A DNA stretch of 13,337 bases. Origin: Thiosulfativibrio sp964601165. GTDB taxonomy: Bacteria > Pseudomonadota > Gammaproteobacteria > Thiomicrospirales > Thiomicrospiraceae. Both the position numbers and the translations under genes were made by a program. This document shows, piece by piece, positions 6,116-13,337 of this stretch; the first letter of the stretch is position 1, and each line of letters starts with the position of its first letter. The stretch is taken from positions 1-13,337 of the forward strand of contig CAZRMK010000056.1 of NCBI GenBank assembly GCA_964601165.1, written 5' to 3'. The notes beneath the pieces were generated by a model. That model ran no database searches. It saw nothing but the letters and a program-made list of their open reading frames with translations, and was not told the DNA's origin.

Positions 6116-8634
6116 ATAGGTTTTTTGGTAGCCTTTTTGGTAACTTCTTTCTTAACTGGAGTTTTTTTTGTTGTCGTCTTTTTCGTAGTTTTGCGAACGG
6201 TTTTTTTAGCGACTTTTTTAACCGCCTTCTTAACTGTCTTCTTAACCACTTTCTTCGCAGCAGGCTTTTTAGCGGTGGCTTTGCGACCACCACGTTTTTT
6301 AGGTTCAGGAGCTTCTGCTAAACGTTTAACACATTCTTCAAAAGACAGTGCCATCTCGTCTTCATCTTTGGCAATTTTGGCATTCTTTTTAGTGGTTATA
6401 TCGGTGATATAAGGCCCCCAACGACCTTTTAATATTTTGACGTCAGTACCAGAGAAAACTCGAATAATTTTTTCTGCTTCAATAACTATTTTTGCTTCAA
6501 TTAAGGTGACACATTCGTCCATAGTAATCTCTAATGGACTAAAGCCTTTAATGGGGCAATATTTTTTAGTGCCGTATTCCAAATAAGGCCCAAACGGCCC
6601 TTGCTTGGCAACAATAATTTGACCTTTTTCTACTTCAAAAACGGTACCATCAACTGCGGTTGCAGAAAAGCTTGCAGGCATTTCTCCTACTTCTCGTGGC
6701 AGTTTAAATAGCTCTACTGCGTCTTCTAGCTTTAACAAATCCATTTTTTGCCCTGGCATTAGGCTGGCAAAAACGGGTTTTTCTTCATTTTCGCCATCAC
6801 CTAATTGCACATAAGGCCCATAACGACCGATTTTAACAAACATCGGCTTACCTGTTTTAGGGTCATTTCCTAGAGGACGTGCTTGACCTGCCTCTTCACG
6901 TGAAACATCTTCTGCCGCTACCACTTTAGGATAAAATTGTTTATAAAAGGTGTCGAGCATTGCTTGCCAAGTGGTGTTGCCTTGGGCTATTTCATCAAAT
7001 TCACTTTCTACCTGTGCGGTAAAGGAGTAGTCTAAAACATCGCCAAAATGCTTCACTAAAAACTTGGTGACTATGCCAGCAATATCGGTTGGAAATAGTT
7101 TATTTTTTTCTATGCCAGACATTTCAGTTTCGGTAGTTGCTACTAAACTGTTAGCATTTAAAACAATCTGGCGATACTCTCTGGTTTTTCCTTCACGATC
7201 TTCTTTAACTACATAACCACGTTGCTGTACGGTATCTATGGTCGGTGCGTAGGTAGAAGGTCTCCCTATACCCATTTCTTCAAGGGTGCGAACTAGGCTT
7301 GCCTCGTTGTAACGAGGAGGCGCGCGTGAGAAGCTTTGGCGAGAAGTTAATTCACCCAGAGCTAAAGGTTGACCCAAGTGCATAGGTGGAAGCAGGCTGT
7401 CTTCTGCTCCATCTAAATTATAAACTTTTAAATAACCATCAAACGCAACCACTTCTCCTTTGGCTGTTAATTTATCTTTTGGTAAGTTATCTATCGCTAC
7501 CTCAACAGTAGTGCGTTTAAGCTTTGCATCTGACATTTGCGAGGCAATAGCACGTCGCCAAATCAGTTGATATAGACGTTGTTGGTTGCGTTCTCCCGTT
7601 ACCTCAGAAATAGAAAAATCGGTTGGACGAATCGCTTCATGAGCTTCTTGAGCCCCAGCATTTTTGGTTTTATAGCGGCGTGTCTGGCTATAACTAGAGT
7701 CATATTCTCTTTCAATAACTGTTTTAGCTTCAGCAATAGCTAATTCTGATAAGTTGACAGAATCGGTACGCATATAAGTGATTTGTCCTGACTCATATAA
7801 GCGTTGAGCTACCATCATGGTTTGCTTTACCGAAAAGCCTAACTTGGATGCTTCTTGTTGTAGAGTTGAGGTGGTAAATGGAGGTTTTGGTGACTTTTTA
7901 GCAGGTTTTTCTTCTAGGCTTGCCACACTTAAATTGGCGGTTTGTACCGCTTGTAAAAAAGTATTCGCTTCTGCTTCGTCCTTAAAAGACGCACTGCGTT
8001 TAACTTGCAGACTTCCTACCACTTCAGTCTGGTCGTCTAGCAGATTTAAATCTCCTTGTAGTCGATATACACTGTCTGAAACAAAGGCTTCTACTTCGTC
8101 TTCGCGTTCAACAATTAAACGTACTGCAACCGATTGTACTCGCCCTGCGGATAGACCTGTTCTAATTTTTTTCCATAAAATAGGTGATAACTGAAACCCG
8201 ACAATTCTATCCAAAATTCGGCGGGCTTGCTGGGCTTCAACCAAGTCCATATCAACTCGTCTCGGTTGTGCAATTGCTTTTTGAATGGCTGGTTTGGTAA
8301 TTTCGTGAAACACAATTCTATTGGTGGTGGCTACATCTAAATTTAGTGCTTCCGCTAAATGCCAAGCAATGGCTTCCCCTTCGCGATCCTCATCCGTTGC
8401 TAACCAAACTGTATCTGCCTGTTTAGCAAGCTTTCTAAGTTCTGCAACATTTTTTTTCTTATCGGCAGATATTTCATAAGCTGGAATAAAGCCATTTTCA
8501 ATATCTATTCCCATGCCTTTTTTCTGTATATCTCGAATATGACCATAACTAGACTTGACTACAAAACCTTTACCTAAATATTTCTCAATGGTTTTTGCCT
8601 TAGCAGGTGATTCCACTATCACTAAATTTGACAT
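6112..8634 (-). CDS. topA: DNA topoisomerase I (type IA), lysine-rich tail
   Basis: Relaxes negative supercoils by cutting one strand through a 5'-phosphotyrosine. The TOPRIM domain starts at once (MSNLVIVESPAKAKTIEKYL, E8) and contains D81, D83 and E85 in the DEDREGEAIAWH motif; the active tyrosine is Y287 in QITYMRTDS. After the core, residues about 590-775 hold three glycine/aromatic repeats (IGRYGPYVQLG, KQGPFGPYLEYG, LKGRWGPYI), the zinc-free C-terminal type. The Cys4 zinc ribbons of E. coli TopA are absent. The last 62 residues are a Lys/Ala/Val/Thr tail, 29 of 62 basic by my count, like histone H1 or the tails of mycobacterial TopA; such tails are expected to bind DNA. At 840 residues the length is normal. 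The ATG at 8634 gives the family N-terminus, with GAG about 12 nt upstream. It follows dprA by 22 bases and overlaps argB. Confidence 0.98.
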   Translation of the reverse strand: MSNLVIVESPAKAKTIEKYLGKGFVVKSSYGHIRDIQKKGMGIDIENGFIPAYEISADKKKNVAELRKLAKQADTVWLATDEDREGEAIAWHLAEALNLDVATTNRIVFHEITKPAIQKAIAQPRRVDMDLVEAQQARRILDRIVGFQLSPILWKKIRTGLSAGRVQSVAVRLIVEREDEVEAFVSDSVYRLQGDLNLLDDQTEVVGSLQVKRSASFKDEAEANTFLQAVQTANLSVASLEEKPAKKSPKPPFTTSTLQQEASKLGFSVKQTMMVAQRLYESGQITYMRTDSVNLSELAIAEAKTVIEREYDSSYSQTRRYKTKNAGAQEAHEAIRPTDFSISEVTGERNQQRLYQLIWRRAIASQMSDAKLKRTTVEVAIDNLPKDKLTAKGEVVAFDGYLKVYNLDGAEDSLLPPMHLGQPLALGELTSRQSFSRAPPRYNEASLVRTLEEMGIGRPSTYAPTIDTVQQRGYVVKEDREGKTREYRQIVLNANSLVATTETEMSGIEKNKLFPTDIAGIVTKFLVKHFGDVLDYSFTAQVESEFDEIAQGNTTWQAMLDTFYKQFYPKVVAAEDVSREEAGQARPLGNDPKTGKPMFVKIGRYGPYVQLGDGENEEKPVFASLMPGQKMDLLKLEDAVELFKLPREVGEMPASFSATAVDGTVFEVEKGQIIVAKQGPFGPYLEYGTKKYCPIKGFSPLEITMDECVTLIEAKIVIEAEKIIRVFSGTDVKILKGRWGPYITDITTKKNAKIAKDEDEMALSFEECVKRLAEAPEPKKRGGRKATAKKPAAKKVVKKTVKKAVKKVAKKTVRKTTKKTTTKKTPVKKEVTKKATKKPI

Positions 8635-8656
8635 TTTTATTTTTTCTCAGTTAGGT

Positions 8657-9754
8657 TCAATTTAATCTTCGCCAGCGAGCTGCTGAAAGTGCTTCTAGCT
8701 TTCCTTCCAAAACTAGTATCATCAATTGGCTTTGAATATCTGAAACCGGCAGTTTGCTTAACACTGCAAGCTCATCTAAACCGATTGGCTCATACTCTAT
8801 GTGTTGCATAATACCTTTAATGGCAACATTCTGCCCGACAGATGGCGTAATTTCAAGATTTTTCGTTAAAGTAAATTCTACGATTGAAGCAATTTCTTCT
8901 AAAATATCTTCTCCAGAACCAACCAACTTCGCCCCCGAACGAATTAACTGATGGCAACCTTTGGCATGTGGGTTGTTAATAGCTCCAGGCACCGCAAAGA
9001 CTTCTCTACCCTGCTCCATTGCCATTTTTGCAGTAATTAATGAGCCACTTTTTAACGCCGCTTCCACCACCAAAACCCCTACACTCAAGCCGGCAATAAT
9101 GCGATTACGTTGTGGAAAATGATATGGCTTTGGCTTAGTGCCTAAAGCATATTCAGAAATCATCACTCCTGCAGTCGCAATTTGTCGTGCCAGATTACGA
9201 TTGCTGGCAGGGTAAACTCTATCCAACCCTGTTCCGACTACAGCAACGGTTTTACCTTGACCTATCAAACCACCCTCATGAGCGGCAGTATCAATGCCTG
9301 ACGCCATTCCGCTGATAATAGTTAGACCAACTGAGGATAAATAACTAGCAAAGTCTCTTGCAGTTTCTAAGCCTAAACGAGAGGAATTGCGACTACCGAC
9401 AATTGCTATTTGGGGATCAGAAAGCAACTCAACTTTGCCTCTAACATAGAGCAAGATAGGCGGATCAGGAATTTCTTTAAGCAACTTAGGGTAGTGTTCT
9501 GATGAGTTCACTATAATAGTTTGGTGGTCTTGCTTCCCCCAATCTAAAGCTAAATCTACCAAATTGGGTAAATTCTTATCAAACAGTCTTGCTAATTGTT
9601 TTTCTGATAATAAATTTGTGGCTAACCAATCAGCTTGGCTAGCAGCAAGAGCTTCAGCCAAGGAGCCAAAGTAAGCCTGTATGATTTGTAACTTTTCAGC
9701 CTTCACAAAAGAAAAGTGAAAGGGCAGAACTTGTGCAATGTTTTCTGGTTTCAA
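8657..9754 (-). CDS. dprA: DNA-processing protein A (DNA uptake, RecA loader)
   Basis: Cytoplasmic protein that binds incoming single-stranded DNA during transformation and helps load RecA; it is also kept in many species not known to be competent. The Rossmann-like core is complete: VGSRNSSRLG, SGMASGIDTAAHEG, AVVGTGLDRVYPASNR, FPQRNRIIAGLS and EAALKSGSLITAKMAMEQG, then GREVFAVPGAI and GCHQLIRSGAKLV. A C-terminal winged-helix (DML1-like) region follows, from about 300 to 365, ending LSAARWRRLN. Length 365 is normal. The start appears to be TTG at 9754: upstream the frame reaches a TGA without any ATG or GTG, and there is no methionine in the first part of the protein. There is no convincing ribosome site, so translation is probably weak. 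First gene of the dprA-topA-argB unit, divergent from def. Confidence 0.95.
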   Translation of the reverse strand: MKPENIAQVLPFHFSFVKAEKLQIIQAYFGSLAEALAASQADWLATNLLSEKQLARLFDKNLPNLVDLALDWGKQDHQTIIVNSSEHYPKLLKEIPDPPILLYVRGKVELLSDPQIAIVGSRNSSRLGLETARDFASYLSSVGLTIISGMASGIDTAAHEGGLIGQGKTVAVVGTGLDRVYPASNRNLARQIATAGVMISEYALGTKPKPYHFPQRNRIIAGLSVGVLVVEAALKSGSLITAKMAMEQGREVFAVPGAINNPHAKGCHQLIRSGAKLVGSGEDILEEIASIVEFTLTKNLEITPSVGQNVAIKGIMQHIEYEPIGLDELAVLSKLPVSDIQSQLMILVLEGKLEALSAARWRRLN

Positions 9755-9772
9755 TGCTTTATTCGCTATAAT
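9744..9772 (+). promoter_or_regulatory. Possible sigma-70 promoter of the def operon
   Basis: A consensus TATAAT lies at 9767-9772, 33 bases before the def start, giving an expected 5' leader of about 26 bases. The -35 region is poor (TCTGGT at 17-bp spacing). The site lies inside the 51-base divergent gap and the first codons of dprA; the complementary strand reads TATTAT at 9773-9768, so the two divergent promoters may share this AT-rich box. Confidence 0.45.
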
Positions 9773-9805
9773 ACTTGCTTTATTTATTCAAAAGTATAAC
9801 CGAAC

Positions 9806-10315
9806 ATGGAAAAACTCGATATTGTTCTTTTCCCAGATCACGGGTTAAGAGAAGTATGTCAACCTATCGCCGCAATGAGCGATCGCATTGATCAATTAAT
9901 TTATGACATGCTTTATACCATGTACCAAGCCCCTGGAATAGGGTTAGCCGCTCCTCAAGTTGCCGTTCAAGAGCGTTTAATTGTTGTGGATGTTTCTGAA
10001 GAAAATAATGAGCCAGTGGTTCTTATTAATCCAGAAATCATTCAGTCTAAGGGTAAAATAACTTGGGAAGAAGGCTGTTTATCGCTACCTGAAGTTTTTG
10101 CTGAAATTACCCGCCCGTCAGAAATTTTAGTGCGAGGCATGAACCGTGATGGCAAAGTTATTGAACTAGAAGCCACCGAACTATTGGCTATCTGTATTCA
10201 GCATGAAATTGATCATCTTAATGGCAAATTATTTGTTGACCATCTCTCGCCGTTAAAACGTACCCGTGCTTTGCAAAGGTTTAAAAAACTTCAAGCAGAA
10301 AAGGACAGTGATTAG
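9806..10315 (+). CDS. def: Peptide deformylase
   Basis: Removes the formyl group from the N-terminal methionine of nascent proteins at the ribosome exit. All three family motifs are present: GIGLAAPQ (44-51), EEGCLSLPE with metal ligand C91, and QHEIDHLNG with ligands H133 and H137 and catalytic E134. The metal in this family is usually Fe2+ (or Zn2+). The 169-residue length and the basic C-terminal helix (KRTRALQRFKKL) match the gammaproteobacterial type 1 enzyme. Start ATG at 9806; only weak purine-rich sequence precedes it. First gene of the operon: its TAG stop shares one base with the GTG start of fmt. Confidence 0.98.
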   Translation: MEKLDIVLFPDHGLREVCQPIAAMSDRIDQLIYDMLYTMYQAPGIGLAAPQVAVQERLIVVDVSEENNEPVVLINPEIIQSKGKITWEEGCLSLPEVFAEITRPSEILVRGMNRDGKVIELEATELLAICIQHEIDHLNGKLFVDHLSPLKRTRALQRFKKLQAEKDSD

Positions 10316-11271
10316 TGCCAGATACCACTTCGCCGTTAAAAATCGTTTTCGCAGGCACTCCTGAATTTTCAGTTTCTGCCTTGCAAACTTTGCTAGAATC
10401 AGAGCATGAAATTGTTGCGGTTTATACCCAACCTGACCGCCCAGCAGGGCGTGGTCGTAAGCTAACCGCTAGCCCGGTTAAAACCTTGGCATTATCAGCT
10501 GGACTAGCTGTTTTTCAACCTGAAACGCTAAAAGAAGCCGTTACACAGCAGCAACTTATCAATTTAAAAGCCGATGTAATGATAGTGGTTGCTTATGGAT
10601 TAATTCTTCCTAAAATAATTTTAGCAGCACCACAGTATGGATGCCTAAATATTCACGCCTCTATTTTACCACGTTGGCGTGGAGCAGCCCCCATTCAACG
10701 CGCCATTGCCGCTGGCGATTCCGAAACAGGAGTCACTATTATGCAGATGGATGTTGGGCTAGATACTGGCGATATGCTCGCCACCTTAACTACCAAAATT
10801 CAAAAAAATGATACCGCTCAAACTTTACATGATCGCTTAAAAGATCTTGGCTGTCAGGCTTTAATGGAAACCTTGCAAACTCTGCAAGAGAACACTTTAC
10901 AGCCAATTAAGCAAGATGAAACTTTTGCAACCTATGCAAAAAAGATGACAAAACTTGAAGCTGAAATAGATTGGCAATTAGATGCCGAAATAATAGTTAA
11001 CAAGATTCACGCCTTTAGCCCTTGGCCGATTGCATTTACTCAATATAAAGGCAAACCTTTACGGATTTGGTTAGCAGAATTAGTTTCTAGGGAACAAAAT
11101 TCTCAAAAATTACCAGGTCTGGTCATTGCTGTGCAAAAAACTGGGATTGAAGTGCAATGTGGCAAAGGCATATTACGCTTAACCCAAGTACAACCCACAG
11201 GAAAAAAGACCATGTCAGCGTACGCTTTTGCTCAAGCACGACAATTAGCTAACGAAATTTTAGGAAAATGA
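10315..11271 (+). CDS. fmt: Methionyl-tRNA formyltransferase
   Basis: Transfers formyl from 10-formyltetrahydrofolate to initiator Met-tRNA, the reaction that Def later reverses on the protein. The N-terminal domain has IVFAGTPEFS (10-19), the tRNA-contacting loop PDRPAGRGRKL (40-50), the catalytic triad N112, H114 and D150 (NIHASILPRWRG and MDVGLDTGDM), and AAPIQRAI. A C-terminal OB-like domain (about 207-318) includes HAFSPWP. Length 318 is normal. It starts with GTG at 10315, overlapping the def stop by one base; AAGGA at 10301-10305 is 9 nt upstream and supports this start. Its TGA overlaps the rsmB ATG, so the two are probably translationally coupled. Confidence 0.98.
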   Translation: MPDTTSPLKIVFAGTPEFSVSALQTLLESEHEIVAVYTQPDRPAGRGRKLTASPVKTLALSAGLAVFQPETLKEAVTQQQLINLKADVMIVVAYGLILPKIILAAPQYGCLNIHASILPRWRGAAPIQRAIAAGDSETGVTIMQMDVGLDTGDMLATLTTKIQKNDTAQTLHDRLKDLGCQALMETLQTLQENTLQPIKQDETFATYAKKMTKLEAEIDWQLDAEIIVNKIHAFSPWPIAFTQYKGKPLRIWLAELVSREQNSQKLPGLVIAVQKTGIEVQCGKGILRLTQVQPTGKKTMSAYAFAQARQLANEILGK

Positions 11272-12605
11272 ACAATAAAGCTTTAAATACACGGTTTATC
11301 GCACTAAAGATTTGTTTATCCGTGGTTGAACATGGTCGTTCTCTAAGCCAATCTCTAGGCGAAGGTCTAGAGCAATTTTCAGATAAGCGTGACCGAGCTT
11401 TTGCCCAAAACTTAGTAATGGGAACTCTGCGTTGGCAGGGACGTTTAGAGGCAATTCGTGAGCATCTTCTAAAGAAAAAAATAAAAACCAAAGACCAAGA
11501 CATTAATCAATTAATACTGCTTGGCTTGTATCAAATTATTTACCTAGACACCCCAGAGCATGCTGCGGTATCTGCAACCGTTGCTGTCACGCAGTCTCTT
11601 AAAAAACCTTGGGCAAAAGGCTTATTGAATGCCGTATTACGTAACTTTATTCGTGAAAAAGTAGCTATTTGTGCAGCAGTAGATAAAAAACCTGCCTATA
11701 AATATGCCCACCCTCAATGGCTCACCAAAAAAATACGCCTCGCCTACCCCAAAAATTGGCAAGAAATTTTAACTGCCAATAACCAACCAGCTCCTTTAAG
11801 TATTCGAGTTAATCCCAGAGTACAAAGTCGCCAAGCCTTAGCACAACAACTGCAATTATTTAGCGAAACCGAAGAGTGGAATTTTGAATTAACCCAGCAC
11901 CCTTATTCCCCTCAAGCCCTAGTTTTTAACCAAGGAGTGGACATTACTCAACTCCCAAGTTATGAGGCAGGTGGGTTTTCGGTACAAGACCCTGCGGCTC
12001 AACAAGCGGCTTATATTCTCAATCCTCAGGCAGGAGAAGCCATTTTAGATGCTTGCGCTGCTCCGGGAGGAAAAACTACCCATTTGCTAGAGATATCCGA
12101 CAATCAAGCAGATATTTTTGCTCTTGAAAAAAATCCCGAACGCATTGAGCGTTTAAACGAAAATCTTTATCGCCTTGATCTTAATGCAACTGTTGAAATA
12201 GGAGATGCATCGCTGCCTGATAACTGGTGGGACGGTCAGCTTTATGATAAAATACTACTTGATGCGCCCTGCTCTGCAACTGGAATAATTCGCCGTCACC
12301 CAGATATTAAGTGGCACCGCACCCCAGAAGACATTACCGAGTTGGTTAATCTGCAAAACAAAATTTTACAAGCCCTGTGGCCGTTACTTAAACCCAAAGG
12401 AAGACTGCTTTATGCCACCTGCTCAATATTGCCAGAAGAAAATACCTTGCAAATGGCTAATTTTTTAACTTCTGAACCCTCTGCAGAAGAAGTTAAACTA
12501 AATGTTAGTTGGGGTACAAACGACACCATTGGCAGACAAATTTTGCCCGGAGAATTAGGCATGGATGGTTTTTATTACTGCTTACTTGAAAAAAAATCGG
12601 CATGA
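11268..12605 (+). CDS. rsmB: 16S rRNA (cytosine-967-C5)-methyltransferase
   Basis: Methylates C967 of 16S rRNA using S-adenosylmethionine. An N-terminal NusB-like RNA-binding helical domain (about 1-135; RDRAFAQNLVMGTLRW, AVLRNFIRE) precedes the Rossmann methyltransferase domain. SAM motif I is DACAAPGGKTTHL (261-273); the two catalytic-site cysteines are C335 in LDAPCSATG and C385 in YATCSILPEEN, matching the RsmB/NSUN pattern where one cysteine attacks C6 and the other aids release. FSVQDPAAQ and HPDIKW are also typical. Length is 445, against 429 in E. coli. The ATG at 11268 overlaps the fmt stop in an ATGA junction, so no separate promoter is expected. Confidence 0.98.
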   Translation: MNNKALNTRFIALKICLSVVEHGRSLSQSLGEGLEQFSDKRDRAFAQNLVMGTLRWQGRLEAIREHLLKKKIKTKDQDINQLILLGLYQIIYLDTPEHAAVSATVAVTQSLKKPWAKGLLNAVLRNFIREKVAICAAVDKKPAYKYAHPQWLTKKIRLAYPKNWQEILTANNQPAPLSIRVNPRVQSRQALAQQLQLFSETEEWNFELTQHPYSPQALVFNQGVDITQLPSYEAGGFSVQDPAAQQAAYILNPQAGEAILDACAAPGGKTTHLLEISDNQADIFALEKNPERIERLNENLYRLDLNATVEIGDASLPDNWWDGQLYDKILLDAPCSATGIIRRHPDIKWHRTPEDITELVNLQNKILQALWPLLKPKGRLLYATCSILPEENTLQMANFLTSEPSAEEVKLNVSWGTNDTIGRQILPGELGMDGFYYCLLEKKSA

Positions 12606-12609
12606 TCAA

Positions 12610-13221
12610 ATGTGTAAATCATTTAAACTATTTACTTACTTTTTCTTAACAGGCTTGATTTTATCATTATCAAGCAAAGCCATTGCCTCCCCAAATAAAA
12701 CATCAATAGCTTCTGCAACCGTTGTCCAAATTTTAGACTACCAAGAAGACCAACAGCTCCTGATAGATGCCAATATTAAAATTATTTTATCAGAAGAAAT
12801 GCAGCGTGCTCTCAAACATGAAATTGATCTTTTTTTTATCACTAAAGTTGAATTAGAAAAGAAAACGAGCATACTAGCTCTTGAATTTTTCAAAAATCAA
12901 ACAACCATTCACTATAAAACCAAACTCACCTACTCAAACTACAGCCAAACTTACCGCTTAACTAACTTCCGTAACCAACAAACTCGACAATTTCCAACCC
13001 TAGCAGAAGCTTTATATACCTTAGGAGCTATTCATCATTTCCCCATTACTTCCCTAGCAAACCTCCACCCTGGAAAAACCTACCAAATAAAGTTAAAATT
13101 AGAACTACTACCTTGGAAACTACCCAGCCCCTTAATTATTACTGCCCTCACTCAAGCAGAATGGCAATTAAATTCTGACTGGTATAAAATCAAAATTCAC
13201 GCTCCAAAAAGTTGGTATTAA
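12610..13221 (+). CDS. DUF4390 family exported protein
   Basis: A 203-residue protein of unknown function, recognised by position directly after rsmB and by the family pattern: an N-terminal beta-rich part with ILDYQEDQQLLIDANIKIILSE, then YRLTNFRNQQTRQFPTLAEAL, YTLGAIHHFPI, and the end LPSPLII...EWQLNSDWYKIKI. A signal peptide (MCKSFKLFTYFFLTGLILSL..., cleavage probably after AIA) points to the periplasm. The frame is open from 12565 inside rsmB, but the ATG at 12610 is preferred because it gives the signal peptide at the N-terminus and lies 4 nt after the rsmB stop. No ribosome site is visible, so translation probably depends on coupling. In many gammaproteobacteria the histidine kinase gene ntrY follows; here a non-coding stretch follows instead. 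Confidence 0.85.
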   Translation: MCKSFKLFTYFFLTGLILSLSSKAIASPNKTSIASATVVQILDYQEDQQLLIDANIKIILSEEMQRALKHEIDLFFITKVELEKKTSILALEFFKNQTTIHYKTKLTYSNYSQTYRLTNFRNQQTRQFPTLAEALYTLGAIHHFPITSLANLHPGKTYQIKLKLELLPWKLPSPLIITALTQAEWQLNSDWYKIKIHAPKSWY

Positions 13222-13337
13222 ACGAGAGATTTATTAGAAAAAAAGGGTAACGTCCCAATGTCGGTAAGTTAAGCAATAACTCAGGTAGTGTAAAGTTTGT
13301 TCTGTAAATTCAGATTTGTAATTTTTAGTGAATCTTG
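13222..13337. other. Non-coding end of window, possible mobile-element edge
   Basis: No gene or RNA is recognised. After an A-run, the sequence GGTAACGTCCCAATGTCGGT followed by AAGTTAAGC looks like ends of IS4-type elements I have met, but the window stops before any transposase or second end can be seen. The T-rich run that an intrinsic terminator of the preceding operon would need is absent. Confidence 0.25.

Noticed and set aside
6043..6412. Plus-strand frames with long Phe/Leu/Val-rich, membrane-like proteins
   Set aside because: They arise from reading the complement of the lysine codons in the TopA tail; no ribosome site and no independent support.
7817..8315. Frames opposite or out of phase within topA
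   Set aside because: Shadows of the strongly conserved topA coding frame.
12565..12609. Earlier start for the DUF4390 protein inside rsmB
   Set aside because: It would put 15 polar residues ahead of a clear signal peptide; the ATG at 12610 fits better.

Overview
The window looks like a chromosomal segment of an AT-rich gammaproteobacterium. The strongest clue is the order def-fmt-rsmB-DUF4390 beside a divergent dprA, which is the usual gammaproteobacterial arrangement (ntrY/ntrX often follow). The large Aer-PAS/Cache/CZB chemoreceptor, the RmpM-like OmpA protein and the many short GC-rich palindromes fit free-living motile groups such as Methylococcales or Thiotrichales. That finer placement is inference only.

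Layout. 143-802: an OmpA-C peptidoglycan-anchoring protein, closed by a clean intrinsic terminator (826-850). 879-1047: a 165-bp imperfect palindrome with 18-bp perfect terminal inverted repeats flanked by TA, read here as a MITE of the IS630/Tc1-mariner type. 1138-4617: one very large chemoreceptor with a cytoplasmic FAD-type PAS, a periplasmic Cache region, about five HAMP-like repeats, a signalling hairpin, a CZB domain whose zinc cysteine is serine, and a CheR/CheB-docking-type tail. 4618-5200: a repeat-rich gap between convergent genes, holding a truncated DUF559 endonuclease bracketed by 31-bp inverted repeats (29/31 identical) and further palindromes. 5201-9754 (minus strand): a tight dprA-topA-argB transcription unit; TopA has a lysine-rich histone-H1-like tail in place of zinc fingers. 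9806-13221 (plus strand): def-fmt-rsmB-DUF4390, joined by overlaps or gaps of a few bases. 13222-13337: non-coding, possibly the edge of a mobile element.

How the genes work together. Def and Fmt are the two opposing enzymes of the N-formylmethionine cycle, and RsmB modifies the 16S rRNA, so the plus-strand operon serves translation. DprA handles incoming single-stranded DNA and TopA relaxes negative supercoils; ArgB, for arginine synthesis, is translationally coupled to the end of topA. The chemoreceptor probably joins an internal redox/oxygen signal (PAS) with an external ligand signal (Cache) in one polypeptide. No CRISPR array, tRNA, rRNA or intact transposase was seen. The features most worth following are the chemoreceptor, the DUF559 repeat cassette and the MITE.
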